Shown here: in pieces, positions 1-7,412 of the stretch
Layout: every line of letters starts with the position of its first letter
How positions within the stretch are numbered: the first letter of the stretch is position 1
Origin: Anaerolineales bacterium
GTDB taxonomy: Bacteria; Chloroflexota; Anaerolineae; Anaerolineales; UBA4823
Length of the DNA: 11,981 nucleotides
Assembly (NCBI GenBank): GCA_028687395.1
Contig: JAQUAE010000023.1
Location: forward strand, 1 to 11,981
Direction: 5' to 3'
The notes under the pieces: generated by a model
Databases searched by the model: none
The model's input: the letters and a program-made list of their open reading frames with translations, nothing else
What the model was told of the DNA's origin: nothing
Position numbers and translations under genes: made by a program

Positions 1-203
1 CAAGAAGTGGTTGGTGCCTTCTTCCGTGTGATGTCGATCATCAAAGCCGCCCCGGATATTCGCGACCTCTATCAACTTAAAAGCCTTACTTCGAAAAATT
101 GAAGGGCAAGCGTAAAGATGAACGCTCAATACGGTTGAGTTGTAATGATTACCACACGCCGACCGGCCCGGGTTGCGCCACCTGGAGAGGTCATCGCCAG
201 TGA
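1..203 (+). pseudogene. HigB/RelE-like toxin, frameshifted 3' remnant
   Basis: The window opens inside a reading frame (frame 1) that ends at a TGA at 100-102. Its last residues, PDIRDLYQLKSL, look like the middle of HigB/RelE-family mRNA interferase toxins. The next conserved block, FEKLKGKRKDERSIRL, is present but in frame 3 from base 90, so one base has been lost near 88-92. After SIRL the family normally continues with an NDQWRL-type strand and ends near the antitoxin start. Here that part is missing and frame 3 runs on to a stop at 201-203, inside the next gene. The toxin is therefore damaged twice, by the frameshift and by loss of the C-terminal strands. Toxin-before-antitoxin order matches higBA loci. 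The family call rests on motif recall from a short fragment, and the 5' part is outside the window. Confidence 0.6.
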
Positions 204-1257
204 ATTGGAAGCACGCGGCTGGACGCAGCGGGATCTCGCAGCCATCATGGGCCGGCCCTACCAGGCGATCAACGAAATCGTCAATGGCTCAAAGCAAATT
301 ACGCCGGATACGGCCCGCGAACTTGCGAAGGCTTTTAACACATCCATGGATTTGTGGATGAACCTGGAAGCCAATTACCGGCTGTTTATGGCCGAACAAG
401 AGGATAAAGAAAGGGAAATTGAGAGGCGCAGCCGGATTTACACACTGGCGCCTGTCGCCGAATTGATCAAGCGCGGTTGGATTCGTGGTTCCAAGAATAT
501 CGACGAGTTGGAAAACGAGGTATGTGCGTTCCTGGAAATCAAGTCGCCCTTCGACATTCCTCAGGCATACGCCAGCTACCGTATCTCAGAAAATCGCGGC
601 CCGGAGGAAGCGGCGAAAGTGGCTTGGGTAAAACGCGTGGAGCAATTGGCCAGACAACAGCCGGTGGCAGGGTATGACATGGAGCGCTTGCAGGAGAGTA
701 TTACGCAGCTAACGGATCTGGCGCAGTTTGAGGAAGGTGTGGCGAAGGTGCCGGACGCCTTGCGGAATTTGGGCGTGCGTTTCCTGATTGTTCCTCATCT
801 GCCGCATACTTATCTGGATGGCGCTGCGCTTTTTGTTGGCCAAAATCCTGTCGTTGCGATCACTCTGCGCTATGATCGAATCGATTGGTTCTGGTTCACG
901 ATCCTGCACGAACTGGCACACATTCTCCGGGGACATACCACCCATCTCGATTCGTTATTCGGGCGGGAGGGTGAAAACGGGACCGAGGAAAACCCTGCTG
1001 CAGAAACGGAGGCAAACGGGCTGGCTCGCCAGTGGCTGCTCGATGCAACCGCATTGGAGGATTTTATAGCCCGCGTGCAGCCGTATTTTTCAAAAGCCGA
1101 AATCGAGTCCTTTGCTGCAGCCCAGAGACGTCACCCGGGAATCATTTTGGGGCAGCTTCAGCATCGAGAGGTCGTGGGCTATAAGCACCTGAGATCTATG
1201 CTGTCCAAAGTCAAACCTTATCTGGAGAGCTGGGTTGATGTGTCGGTTCCTCAATAG
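145..1257 (+). CDS. HigA-type HTH protein fused to ImmA/IrrE metallopeptidase
   Basis: This 370-residue cytoplasmic protein has an N-terminal XRE/HigA-type helix-turn-helix (about residues 12-70; PPGEVIASEL and GWTQRDLAAIMGRP are typical of HigA addiction antitoxins). A linker with acidic and basic helices (about 80-200) joins it to a C-terminal ImmA/IrrE zinc-peptidase domain. The HExxH motif is at 255-259 (HELAH: H255, E256, H259), and acidic residues around 280-290 could supply the third ligand. Proteins of this architecture bind DNA as repressors or antitoxins, and the peptidase half is thought to respond to a stress signal by cleaving a repressor or itself. It starts right behind a decayed HigB-like toxin, so it is probably an orphan antitoxin kept for another role. 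The next gene downstream, 87 bases away on the same strand, is the Avs4-like defence gene, so control of that gene is possible. The ATG at 145 has only a weak ribosome site, as is common for translationally coupled antitoxins. Confidence 0.85.
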   Translation: MITTRRPARVAPPGEVIASELEARGWTQRDLAAIMGRPYQAINEIVNGSKQITPDTARELAKAFNTSMDLWMNLEANYRLFMAEQEDKEREIERRSRIYTLAPVAELIKRGWIRGSKNIDELENEVCAFLEIKSPFDIPQAYASYRISENRGPEEAAKVAWVKRVEQLARQQPVAGYDMERLQESITQLTDLAQFEEGVAKVPDALRNLGVRFLIVPHLPHTYLDGAALFVGQNPVVAITLRYDRIDWFWFTILHELAHILRGHTTHLDSLFGREGENGTEENPAAETEANGLARQWLLDATALEDFIARVQPYFSKAEIESFAAAQRRHPGIILGQLQHREVVGYKHLRSMLSKVKPYLESWVDVSVPQ

Positions 1258-1258
1258 A

Positions 1259-1333
1259 AGAGCCGGGTCTTTAGCAGTGTTTAAATACAGGAATGAGACT
1301 ACGTAAGAATCACCATTGCAGATACTCGGCTCT
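1259..1333. repeat. 75-nt imperfect palindrome filling the spacer before avs4
   Basis: Bases 1259-1270 (AGAGCCGGGTCT) can pair with 1322-1333 (ATACTCGGCTCT), giving 11 of 12 positions if one G-U pair is allowed. The stem can continue after a short internal loop with 1274-1279 (GCAGTG) against 1314-1319 (CATTGC). The result is a long hairpin with a loop of about 34 nt, and it occupies almost the whole 87-base gap between the HTH-peptidase stop and the avs4 start. No T-run follows the right arm, so it is not a normal intrinsic terminator. It could be a leader RNA structure, a paired operator for the upstream HTH protein, a small mobile-repeat relic, or chance. I saw no clear sigma-70 promoter in the gap. 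Confidence 0.5.
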
Positions 1334-1344
1334 CACGATACGAG

Positions 1345-4300
1345 ATGTTACTAATGCCAGAACTAACATTTAACTGGACAAACTTGCATCCACTCAATGG
1401 TTCTCAACAAGCAGCCTTTGAAGGACTTTGCTGCCAGCTAGCTGCTTACGAGGTGCCTGCTGGCTCATCTTTTATACGGAAAGGTTCGCCGGATGCCGGC
1501 GTTGAGTGCTTTGCGATTTTACCTAACGGAGCAGAAAGGGGATGGCAGGCGAAGTTCTTTGACTCTATGGGGCAAAGCCAATGGGCTCAACTTGACAACT
1601 CGGTAAAAACGGCGATTAATAAACATCCGCGCCTGGAACATTACACAATTTGCCTTCCCTTCGACCGTCCTGATCCACGGGTAGAACAGCAAAAATCATT
1701 TCTGGATAAATGGAATGAACATATTACGAAATGGCAAGGCTGGGCAATAGAAATAGGTATGCATGTAGATATCGATTACTGGGGGAACCACGAAATTCTC
1801 GAGCGCCTGAGTCGCGAAGAGCATCGAGGTCGATTTTATTTCTGGTTCGGTAGGGATCGTTTCGGCAATCAATGGTTTCAGACGCGTCTCAATGAGGCCC
1901 TCAAAGCAGCTGGCCCACGGTATACCCCAGAAATTCATGTCGATCTCCCCATATCTCATCTCTTTGACGCACTTGGGAGAACAAGCCACTTTCTCACACG
2001 CGTAAAAACCTATTACAGGAACATTAATGAGGCTCTCTCGCGGATACGAATTGATAAATGGGAGAAGGAAGCCGAGAGTGAGTTTATCGCCTTTCAATCC
2101 TATACTCAAGAGCTCCTAGATCTTATCCTGACTACTCCCCTGGTGCCGTCTGCAATCATTCCTTGGGATAAAATCCATGGCCTGGCCAGCAAAGCCCTGG
2201 GCGCAGCAAGAACTGTGTTGGAGGTTGTCGAGAAAAGCGCAGAAGAAATCAGAAAGGCCACGTCACCCGGAAAAACTACTGCCTCGATCCATTCTGAGGA
2301 ACAAGATCTGCGAAATGTTCAATATTACATCGATAACATCATCTCAGGGATAGCGGATCTGGAAGATTATTCTGAAAGTGAGGAAGCTCAGGTATCAAAT
2401 CTGGCACAAGCATTGCTTGTAGGAGAAGCCGGTGTTGGGAAAACCCACCTTTTGTGTGATATTGCCGTCAGGCGGCTTGGCGCAGGGCTGCCGACCATCC
2501 TGCTCATGGGCCAACAGTTCACGACAAACGAAGACCCGTGGACGCAAATTCGTCGCCTGTTACAACTCGCACCTGATACAACCATCGATGAGTTTCTTGG
2601 TGCATTAGAAGCAGCAGCGCAAGCTAAACAAGCGAAGGCCGTTATCCTCATTGATGCATTGAATGAGGGTTCTGGAAGATTCATCTGGGAACCCCACTTA
2701 GCATCATTTCTGCACTCTGTTTCCCGCCATTGCTGGGTAAGCGTGGCCATCAGTGTCCGATCATCGTATGAGAAGGTTGTTATTCCTGAAGGCGTGGAGG
2801 CCGATTTGGTTCGCGTAGAACACCACGGATTTACCGAACACGAATACCAAGCCACACACATCTTCTTTGACTTTTATGGTATCGAATATGCATCTACGCC
2901 ATACCTTGTTCCAGAAATCCAGAATCCGCTGTTTCTGAAAATCCTTTGTCAAGGTTTACGAGATTCAGGCCTACGGAAGTTCCCACGTGGGTTGCAAGGG
3001 ATAACCTCCATCTTTAAACTCTTTGTTGACGCGATCAACAACAAGCTGTCTGACGAATCATACTTGGATTTCAATCCTCGACGCCGCATCGTTTGGGAAG
3101 CGATCGATCTGGTTGCAGCTAAGATGGCTGCGAAGAAACAGGTGTACGTTTCTATCGAAGAAGCAGAGGATGCAATCAACCAATTACTCCCCAGGCAAGG
3201 GTTTGAAAAGTCGTTGTATCGAAGTATGGTTTCAGAAGGGATTTTGTCTGAAGATGTCGTATGGAAAAACGACGAGATGACGGACGTTGTTCGATTTGCG
3301 TACGAAAAGTTCTCTGACCACCTGATTGCCAAACACCTTTTAGACGCGCATTTAGATAATCAATCTCCTGAACAGTCATTCGCTGTTGGTCAACCACTCA
3401 GTGCGCTCGTTGCACGGGACAGTTGGTTGCGGGCTGGATTAATTGAAGCGATGTGTGTTCAAATACCAGAGCGGACTGGCAAGGAGCTGCCAGGGATCGC
3501 CCCGGAGATTGCAGATGACCACCGGGTTCTGCATGGTTTTTTTGAAAGTATAGTGTGGCGTACTACGTCTGCGTTTAGCGAACGGACAAGATACTTCTTG
3601 AACAAGTACTCGAGCACAAACCAAATGTACGCAGATGCAGGGTTCAACGCCCTTCTGACCGTCACGATTGTTCCGGACCATCCATACAACGCAGACTTTC
3701 TGCATAGAAATCTGATGCGTCGCGAAATGGCAGAGAGGGATGCATGGTGGTCGATATTCTTGCACCGGCATGTCGGCGGGGAAGGTGCAGTTGACCGGAT
3801 TGTCGACTGGGCCTGGTCGCCAGAGACAAGGGCTTATGCTGACGATGAATCTATTCGGCTGTGCGGAACAACCCTTGCTTGGTTTCTTATCACTTCAAAT
3901 CGTTTCCTCCGGGACAAAGCAACTAAGGCTCTGGTTAATTTGTTTACTAACAGGTTGTCGATATTAAGGCAAGTTATTCAGAGCTTCTTAGATGTGAATG
4001 ACCTATACGTCCTTGAACGCTTGTTCGCCGTTGCCTACGGATGTGCTCTCAGAAGCACAGACATGGAGGGAATAAGGGAGCTGGCAACGGCTGTCTACGA
4101 ATGGGTATTTCAGCAAGGTACACCCCCAACACACATGCTTCTTCGTGACTACGCTCGTGGTGTCATTGAGTATGCCCTAGCAACAGATATCGGGCTCGAT
4201 ATTGATGTGGATAAAATCAAGCCGCCGTATGGAAGCGATTGGCCGGAAATTCCATCTGAAGAGGAGGTTGAAAAGTTCAAAATTCCTGGTGGAAGTTATG

Positions 4301-6021
4301 ATGGGGATGGCGAAAAATGGTGGGCTCAAAATATAATATTCCACTCGGTTATGGGCGGTGATTTTGCCCACTATGTCATTGAACCGAATGTTGGAGGATC
4401 TCACTGGCTCTCTTTGCGGTTGGAAGAGCCTCAGTGGAAGTCAACCGAGGAAAAAAGGTACGAGTTCATTGAATCGCTTTCCGTTGAGGAACGACATGCG
4501 TGGGAGAAATTCATGGAGTCTTATCGGCAGTACGAGTTCGACATATTTAAAATCCTCCACAATCTACCAGATGATACCCTTGAGCTACTCATAGAGCAAG
4601 GCGGCGACAGTGATGAGACTTCCGCTACCGAGCTCTCCCTTGAGCCAGAACCGGTAACGGTTGAACAACAAGAAGAACTTAGTGCTTTAGAGCAGCAGGT
4701 CCACAAATTAATACAAAAATTCAGGATGAAACTCGATGTGGAAAAGCGCGAATTCTTTGATACGGAGATATTTCCGCAGATGGAGACACCTTCTTCTCCA
4801 ACAGTACCGAGGTTTGACATGGCGCTGGCTCAGCGCTGGATTGTCAAACGAGTGTTTGAGCTTGGTTGGACAACTGAGCTTTTTGGGGTATTTGATCGAT
4901 ATTATATTGGGTACCACGGTAGAGATGCACATAAGGCTGAACGCATCGGTAAAAAATATCAATGGCTTGCCTTACACGAGTTCCTTGCGCGGCTAGCGGA
5001 CAACTACCAATACCGCGACTATTATTTTAAGGGTAACCCCTCGTTTAATCGATATCAGGGAGCGTGGCAGCTTCATGTTCGCGATATTGACCCTTCGTGT
5101 GTTTTGAGAGCGACGGGGCGGGGTGACGGCTGGAAGCTGCATAATCCATGTTGGTGGTTCTCACCATACCGAAACAATTGGGACACTCCCGAAGACGATG
5201 TGGAATGGATGAAGAAAGCCAATGATCTACCTAACCCCAAAGATTTACTTCGGGTAACGAATCCCAAAGACAATACTCAGTGGCTATCCTTAAATGGCTT
5301 TTACAACTGGCAGCAGCCCACACCTCCAGAGATAAAACGCTACGACAGGATTACGCGCGAAGTATGGTATATATTGCGAAGCTATCTTGTCCGTAGGGGG
5401 GATCTTGATGAACTGTTTGCCTGGGCCAAAAAACAAAACTTTATGGGGCAGTGGATGCCAGAACCTAACGGGCGGTATGGTATATACCTGGGCGAGTTTT
5501 TCTGGTCACCCAGGTATGAGCATGAGAGCGTAGCCAATCTCGAGAACGATGTAGGTGATTACGATTGGCGAGGCGGAGGGGAAGGCAGCCGTGTTCCAAA
5601 ACCCATCCTTGTGACGACGGAAAAATACGTCCATGAATCCAAGGGATTTGATTGTTCTATTGACAAAACCATTTCGATAGATTTGCCGACCAAGATGATT
5701 GTCGATAAAATGAATCTATGTTGGAACGGTGTAGAAGGCTGTTTTTTTGGTGAGAAAGGGCAACTAACTGCATTTGATCCGTCTGTGTGTGAGCCAGGGC
5801 CAAGCGTGCTGCTAATACGCGAGGATGCTTTCATATCGTTTTTGAAGCAGAACGATTTTGCTGTTCTATGGACATTACTTGGCGAGAAGGAACTAATCGG
5901 TGGAGGCGTAGGAGATCATATTTGGAAAGGGAGGTTAGAACTAAACGGGGCATATACAATTATCAAAGGGCAAATTGCTGGTGATATGAAAATGCATTTT
6001 CTAGATCCGAGTGAAGAGTGA
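1345..6021 (+). CDS. avs4: Avs4-like anti-phage STAND NTPase with Mrr-like nuclease
   Basis: The 1558-residue reading frame has three parts. (1) An N-terminal nuclease of the Mrr/PD-(D/E)xK type spans about residues 8-170, with RKGSPDAGVE at 45-54 and WQAKFF at 67-72; probable active-site residues are D50 and Q68-x-K70. (2) A STAND NTPase spans about 310-700, with Walker A GEAGVGKT (360-367), Walker B VILIDALNEG (433-442), a sensor-type arginine R472 in SVRSSYE, NPLFLK (527-532), and a winged-helix-like end near FAYEKFSDHLIA (about 651-662). (3) A long C-terminal region (about 700-1558) has a strikingly conserved-looking ERIGKKYQW block (1199-1207) and is presumably the target sensor. Size and order match Avs4 (AVAST type 4), in which phage portal protein binds the C-terminal region, the protein oligomerises and the nuclease degrades DNA. 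No frameshift or missing key residue was seen. The ATG at 1354 is an alternative start, because GAG at 1342-1344 is better spaced to it. Base composition is lower in GC than the right-hand genes, consistent with transfer. Confidence 0.8.
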   Translation: MLLMPELTFNWTNLHPLNGSQQAAFEGLCCQLAAYEVPAGSSFIRKGSPDAGVECFAILPNGAERGWQAKFFDSMGQSQWAQLDNSVKTAINKHPRLEHYTICLPFDRPDPRVEQQKSFLDKWNEHITKWQGWAIEIGMHVDIDYWGNHEILERLSREEHRGRFYFWFGRDRFGNQWFQTRLNEALKAAGPRYTPEIHVDLPISHLFDALGRTSHFLTRVKTYYRNINEALSRIRIDKWEKEAESEFIAFQSYTQELLDLILTTPLVPSAIIPWDKIHGLASKALGAARTVLEVVEKSAEEIRKATSPGKTTASIHSEEQDLRNVQYYIDNIISGIADLEDYSESEEAQVSNLAQALLVGEAGVGKTHLLCDIAVRRLGAGLPTILLMGQQFTTNEDPWTQIRRLLQLAPDTTIDEFLGALEAAAQAKQAKAVILIDALNEGSGRFIWEPHLASFLHSVSRHCWVSVAISVRSSYEKVVIPEGVEADLVRVEHHGFTEHEYQATHIFFDFYGIEYASTPYLVPEIQNPLFLKILCQGLRDSGLRKFPRGLQGITSIFKLFVDAINNKLSDESYLDFNPRRRIVWEAIDLVAAKMAAKKQVYVSIEEAEDAINQLLPRQGFEKSLYRSMVSEGILSEDVVWKNDEMTDVVRFAYEKFSDHLIAKHLLDAHLDNQSPEQSFAVGQPLSALVARDSWLRAGLIEAMCVQIPERTGKELPGIAPEIADDHRVLHGFFESIVWRTTSAFSERTRYFLNKYSSTNQMYADAGFNALLTVTIVPDHPYNADFLHRNLMRREMAERDAWWSIFLHRHVGGEGAVDRIVDWAWSPETRAYADDESIRLCGTTLAWFLITSNRFLRDKATKALVNLFTNRLSILRQVIQSFLDVNDLYVLERLFAVAYGCALRSTDMEGIRELATAVYEWVFQQGTPPTHMLLRDYARGVIEYALATDIGLDIDVDKIKPPYGSDWPEIPSEEEVEKFKIPGGSYDGDGEKWWAQNIIFHSVMGGDFAHYVIEPNVGGSHWLSLRLEEPQWKSTEEKRYEFIESLSVEERHAWEKFMESYRQYEFDIFKILHNLPDDTLELLIEQGGDSDETSATELSLEPEPVTVEQQEELSALEQQVHKLIQKFRMKLDVEKREFFDTEIFPQMETPSSPTVPRFDMALAQRWIVKRVFELGWTTELFGVFDRYYIGYHGRDAHKAERIGKKYQWLALHEFLARLADNYQYRDYYFKGNPSFNRYQGAWQLHVRDIDPSCVLRATGRGDGWKLHNPCWWFSPYRNNWDTPEDDVEWMKKANDLPNPKDLLRVTNPKDNTQWLSLNGFYNWQQPTPPEIKRYDRITREVWYILRSYLVRRGDLDELFAWAKKQNFMGQWMPEPNGRYGIYLGEFFWSPRYEHESVANLENDVGDYDWRGGGEGSRVPKPILVTTEKYVHESKGFDCSIDKTISIDLPTKMIVDKMNLCWNGVEGCFFGEKGQLTAFDPSVCEPGPSVLLIREDAFISFLKQNDFAVLWTLLGEKELIGGGVGDHIWKGRLELNGAYTIIKGQIAGDMKMHFLDPSEE

Positions 6022-6029
6022 GCTTTACA

Positions 6030-6300
6030 TGTAATAGCTGAGACTTCATCTGACACACCTGGCTTATCAGACACTGAAATTGCTCGGTGTCCGATCTAAC
6101 TGAAGTTCATTTCCTGAAGGAGAAAAAAGCGTTTCAAGCATCTTCTCCTTGGCCAGATGCTTCGTTTCCTGGAACGTCTGGTACGGCGTTCGCCCGAAGC
6201 AATACTTGCCGGTATGGGTCCGTTCGTGATTATACTGCCACACCCACTGATCCAGATCGATTTCGGTCAGCGAGGGATTACTCTTTTCTATTAAATCGGT
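6030..6300 (-). mobile_element. IS481-family insertion sequence, 3' fragment
   Basis: The fragment begins with a TGTAATAG end (6030-6037) followed by a GACTTCATCTGACA stretch, which resembles terminal repeats of IS481-type elements that start with TGT. It then carries the minus-strand 3' part of a transposase up to about 6300. The other terminal repeat and most of the transposase are gone. The remnant begins eight bases after the avs4 stop codon and ends where the promoter/operator of the next module begins. A small hairpin at 6070-6091 (GACACTGA with TCGGTGTC) lies inside it. Confidence 0.65.
6067..6300 (-). pseudogene. IS481-family transposase, C-terminal remnant
   Basis: On the minus strand an open frame from 6300 to a TGA at 6067-6069 encodes about 77 residues. 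It contains LDQWVWQYNHERTHTGKY and GRTPYQTF followed by LAKEKML, the characteristic C-terminal end of IS481-family DDE transposases. The catalytic DDE core that would lie upstream is absent, and an in-frame TAA (bases 6301-6303 read in reverse) cuts it off. It has no start codon of its own and cannot encode an active enzyme. The plus-strand reading frame over the same bases (6087-6314) shows no protein-like features. Confidence 0.75.
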
Positions 6301-6337
6301 TTACAAAATATTAATAATATGCTATAATGTAAACCGA
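6296..6337 (+). promoter_or_regulatory. Sigma-70 promoter inside a 10-bp inverted-repeat operator
   Basis: TTTACA (6300-6305) and TATAAT (6323-6328) are separated by exactly 17 bases, an almost ideal housekeeping promoter for the gene starting at 6360. The same bases form a perfect 10-bp inverted repeat: TCGGTTTACA at 6296-6305 and TGTAAACCGA at 6328-6337. One arm covers the -35 box and the other the last base of the -10 and the DNA just downstream. That layout is expected for an autorepressor site, and the first gene of the operon encodes an XRE-type HTH protein. A shorter AT-rich palindrome (6308-6320, ATATTA-A-TAATAT) lies in the spacer. That the operator is bound by the downstream HTH protein is inference. 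Confidence 0.8.
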
Positions 6338-6346
6338 GCTAACACG

Positions 6347-6354
6347 AAAGGAGG
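6347..6354 (+). promoter_or_regulatory. Strong Shine-Dalgarno AAAGGAGG
   Basis: AAAGGAGG is placed five bases before the ATG at 6360. It fixes the start of the HTH-ImmA/IrrE gene and indicates efficient translation. Confidence 0.85.
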
Positions 6355-6359
6355 AAGCG

Positions 6360-7412
6360 ATGACCATCGGTCAGCGTATCAAACAGGCTCGTAAGGCAAA
6401 CAACATGAGCTTGCGGAATTTAGCGGAAAAAGCTGAGATCAGCGCGATGGCGATCTCAAAATACGAACGGGACATGGATACGCCCAGCTCAGGAGTTTTG
6501 CTGCGCCTGGCGCAGGCGCTGGGTGTCTCGATTGACTTCTTGCTCCGTCCTCAAACTTTATCGGTCCAGTTACAGGCGTATCGAAAACATGCCGCTTTGG
6601 GTGTGAAAGAGCAAGAGGCCATCCAGATGCGCATACAGGAATGGCTGGAACGATACCTGGAAGTCGAAAGCTTTTTCCCGGATGAAGGACATCCGGTTGC
6701 CCTACCCGCGCATTCAATACACTCAATAGAGCAGGTGGAAGGCGTTGCTTTAGAGCTGCGTGAAAACTGGAATCTTGGTCTCGATCCGATCGAGAACTTG
6801 ACCCAACTGCTCGAAGATCAAGGGATCAAGGTAGGACTGGTCTCTGGGTTCGAGCATTTCGACGCCAGCACGTTTCTGGCAGACGGCGTTCGGGTAATCG
6901 TCTCGAAAGCTGAGCTGCCTGGCGACCGGCAGCGCTTCAACCTGGGGCATGAATTAGGACACCTGATCCTGGAGGTGGATAAGGAGCTCGATCTTGATGC
7001 TGTCTGCCACCGGTTTGTCGGGGCTTTTCTTGTCCCGGCGCAGGCGGTCCGCTTCGAGCTGGGTTCCAGGCGCACTACGCTGGACATGAATGAGCTGTAT
7101 TTGCTCAAGCACAAGTATGGCTTGAGCATGCAAGCCTGGGTCTTCCGCGCAAGGGACTTAGGAATCATAACGGAGAACTCGGCAGCACGCCTTTTTCAAC
7201 GTTTCCGCGCAAATGGCTGGCACCGGCATGAACCGGGAGAGGCAATACCCAGTGAAAAGCCTTTACGCATGGAGCGCTTGATCTACCGCGCCTTAGCCGA
7301 GGATTTGATATCACGCTCCAGAGCGCAAGAGCTGCTTGGCGAACCTTTACAACTGCATTGGGCAGTGGAGGCGTTGCAACAGGATGACGTCCCAGTCGGT
7401 TCTGGTCACTGA
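6360..7412 (+). CDS. XRE HTH - ImmA/IrrE metallopeptidase (antitoxin/repressor)
   Basis: This 350-residue protein has an XRE helix-turn-helix at about residues 4-62 (SLRNLAEKAEISAMAISKYER is the HTH core). A helical linker (about 70-110) leads to an ImmA/IrrE zinc-peptidase domain whose HExxH motif is HELGH at 197-201. D211 or D213 before the FVGAFLVP block is a candidate third zinc ligand. The C-terminal tail (about 300-350) is helical and not recognised. ImmA/IrrE-HTH fusions act as repressors in mobile elements and as antitoxin-like partners in toxin pairs. It is the first gene of an operon with its own operator-bearing promoter, and its last 29 bases overlap the start of the PIN-domain gene, which implies translational coupling and paired function. 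It is a different subfamily from the HigA-type protein at 145-1257: its HTH resembles SinR/Cro-type repressors rather than HigA. Confidence 0.88.
   Translation: MTIGQRIKQARKANNMSLRNLAEKAEISAMAISKYERDMDTPSSGVLLRLAQALGVSIDFLLRPQTLSVQLQAYRKHAALGVKEQEAIQMRIQEWLERYLEVESFFPDEGHPVALPAHSIHSIEQVEGVALELRENWNLGLDPIENLTQLLEDQGIKVGLVSGFEHFDASTFLADGVRVIVSKAELPGDRQRFNLGHELGHLILEVDKELDLDAVCHRFVGAFLVPAQAVRFELGSRRTTLDMNELYLLKHKYGLSMQAWVFRARDLGIITENSAARLFQRFRANGWHRHEPGEAIPSEKPLRMERLIYRALAEDLISRSRAQELLGEPLQLHWAVEALQQDDVPVGSGH

Noticed and set aside
90..104. Programmed -1 frameshift making a full toxin
   Set aside because: The site (G AAA AAT) is a poor slippery heptamer, and the shifted frame still lacks the C-terminal toxin strands.
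1259..1333. Integron attC site
   Set aside because: The palindrome has a suitable size, but its ends do not fit the GTTRRRY core and no integrase is present.
6070..6091. Terminator for avs4
   Set aside because: The 8-bp hairpin has no T-run and lies within the IS remnant.
6087..6314. 75-residue plus-strand frame between avs4 and the HTH-peptidase gene
   Set aside because: The opposite strand carries IS481 transposase sequence over the same bases, and the plus frame shows no protein features.
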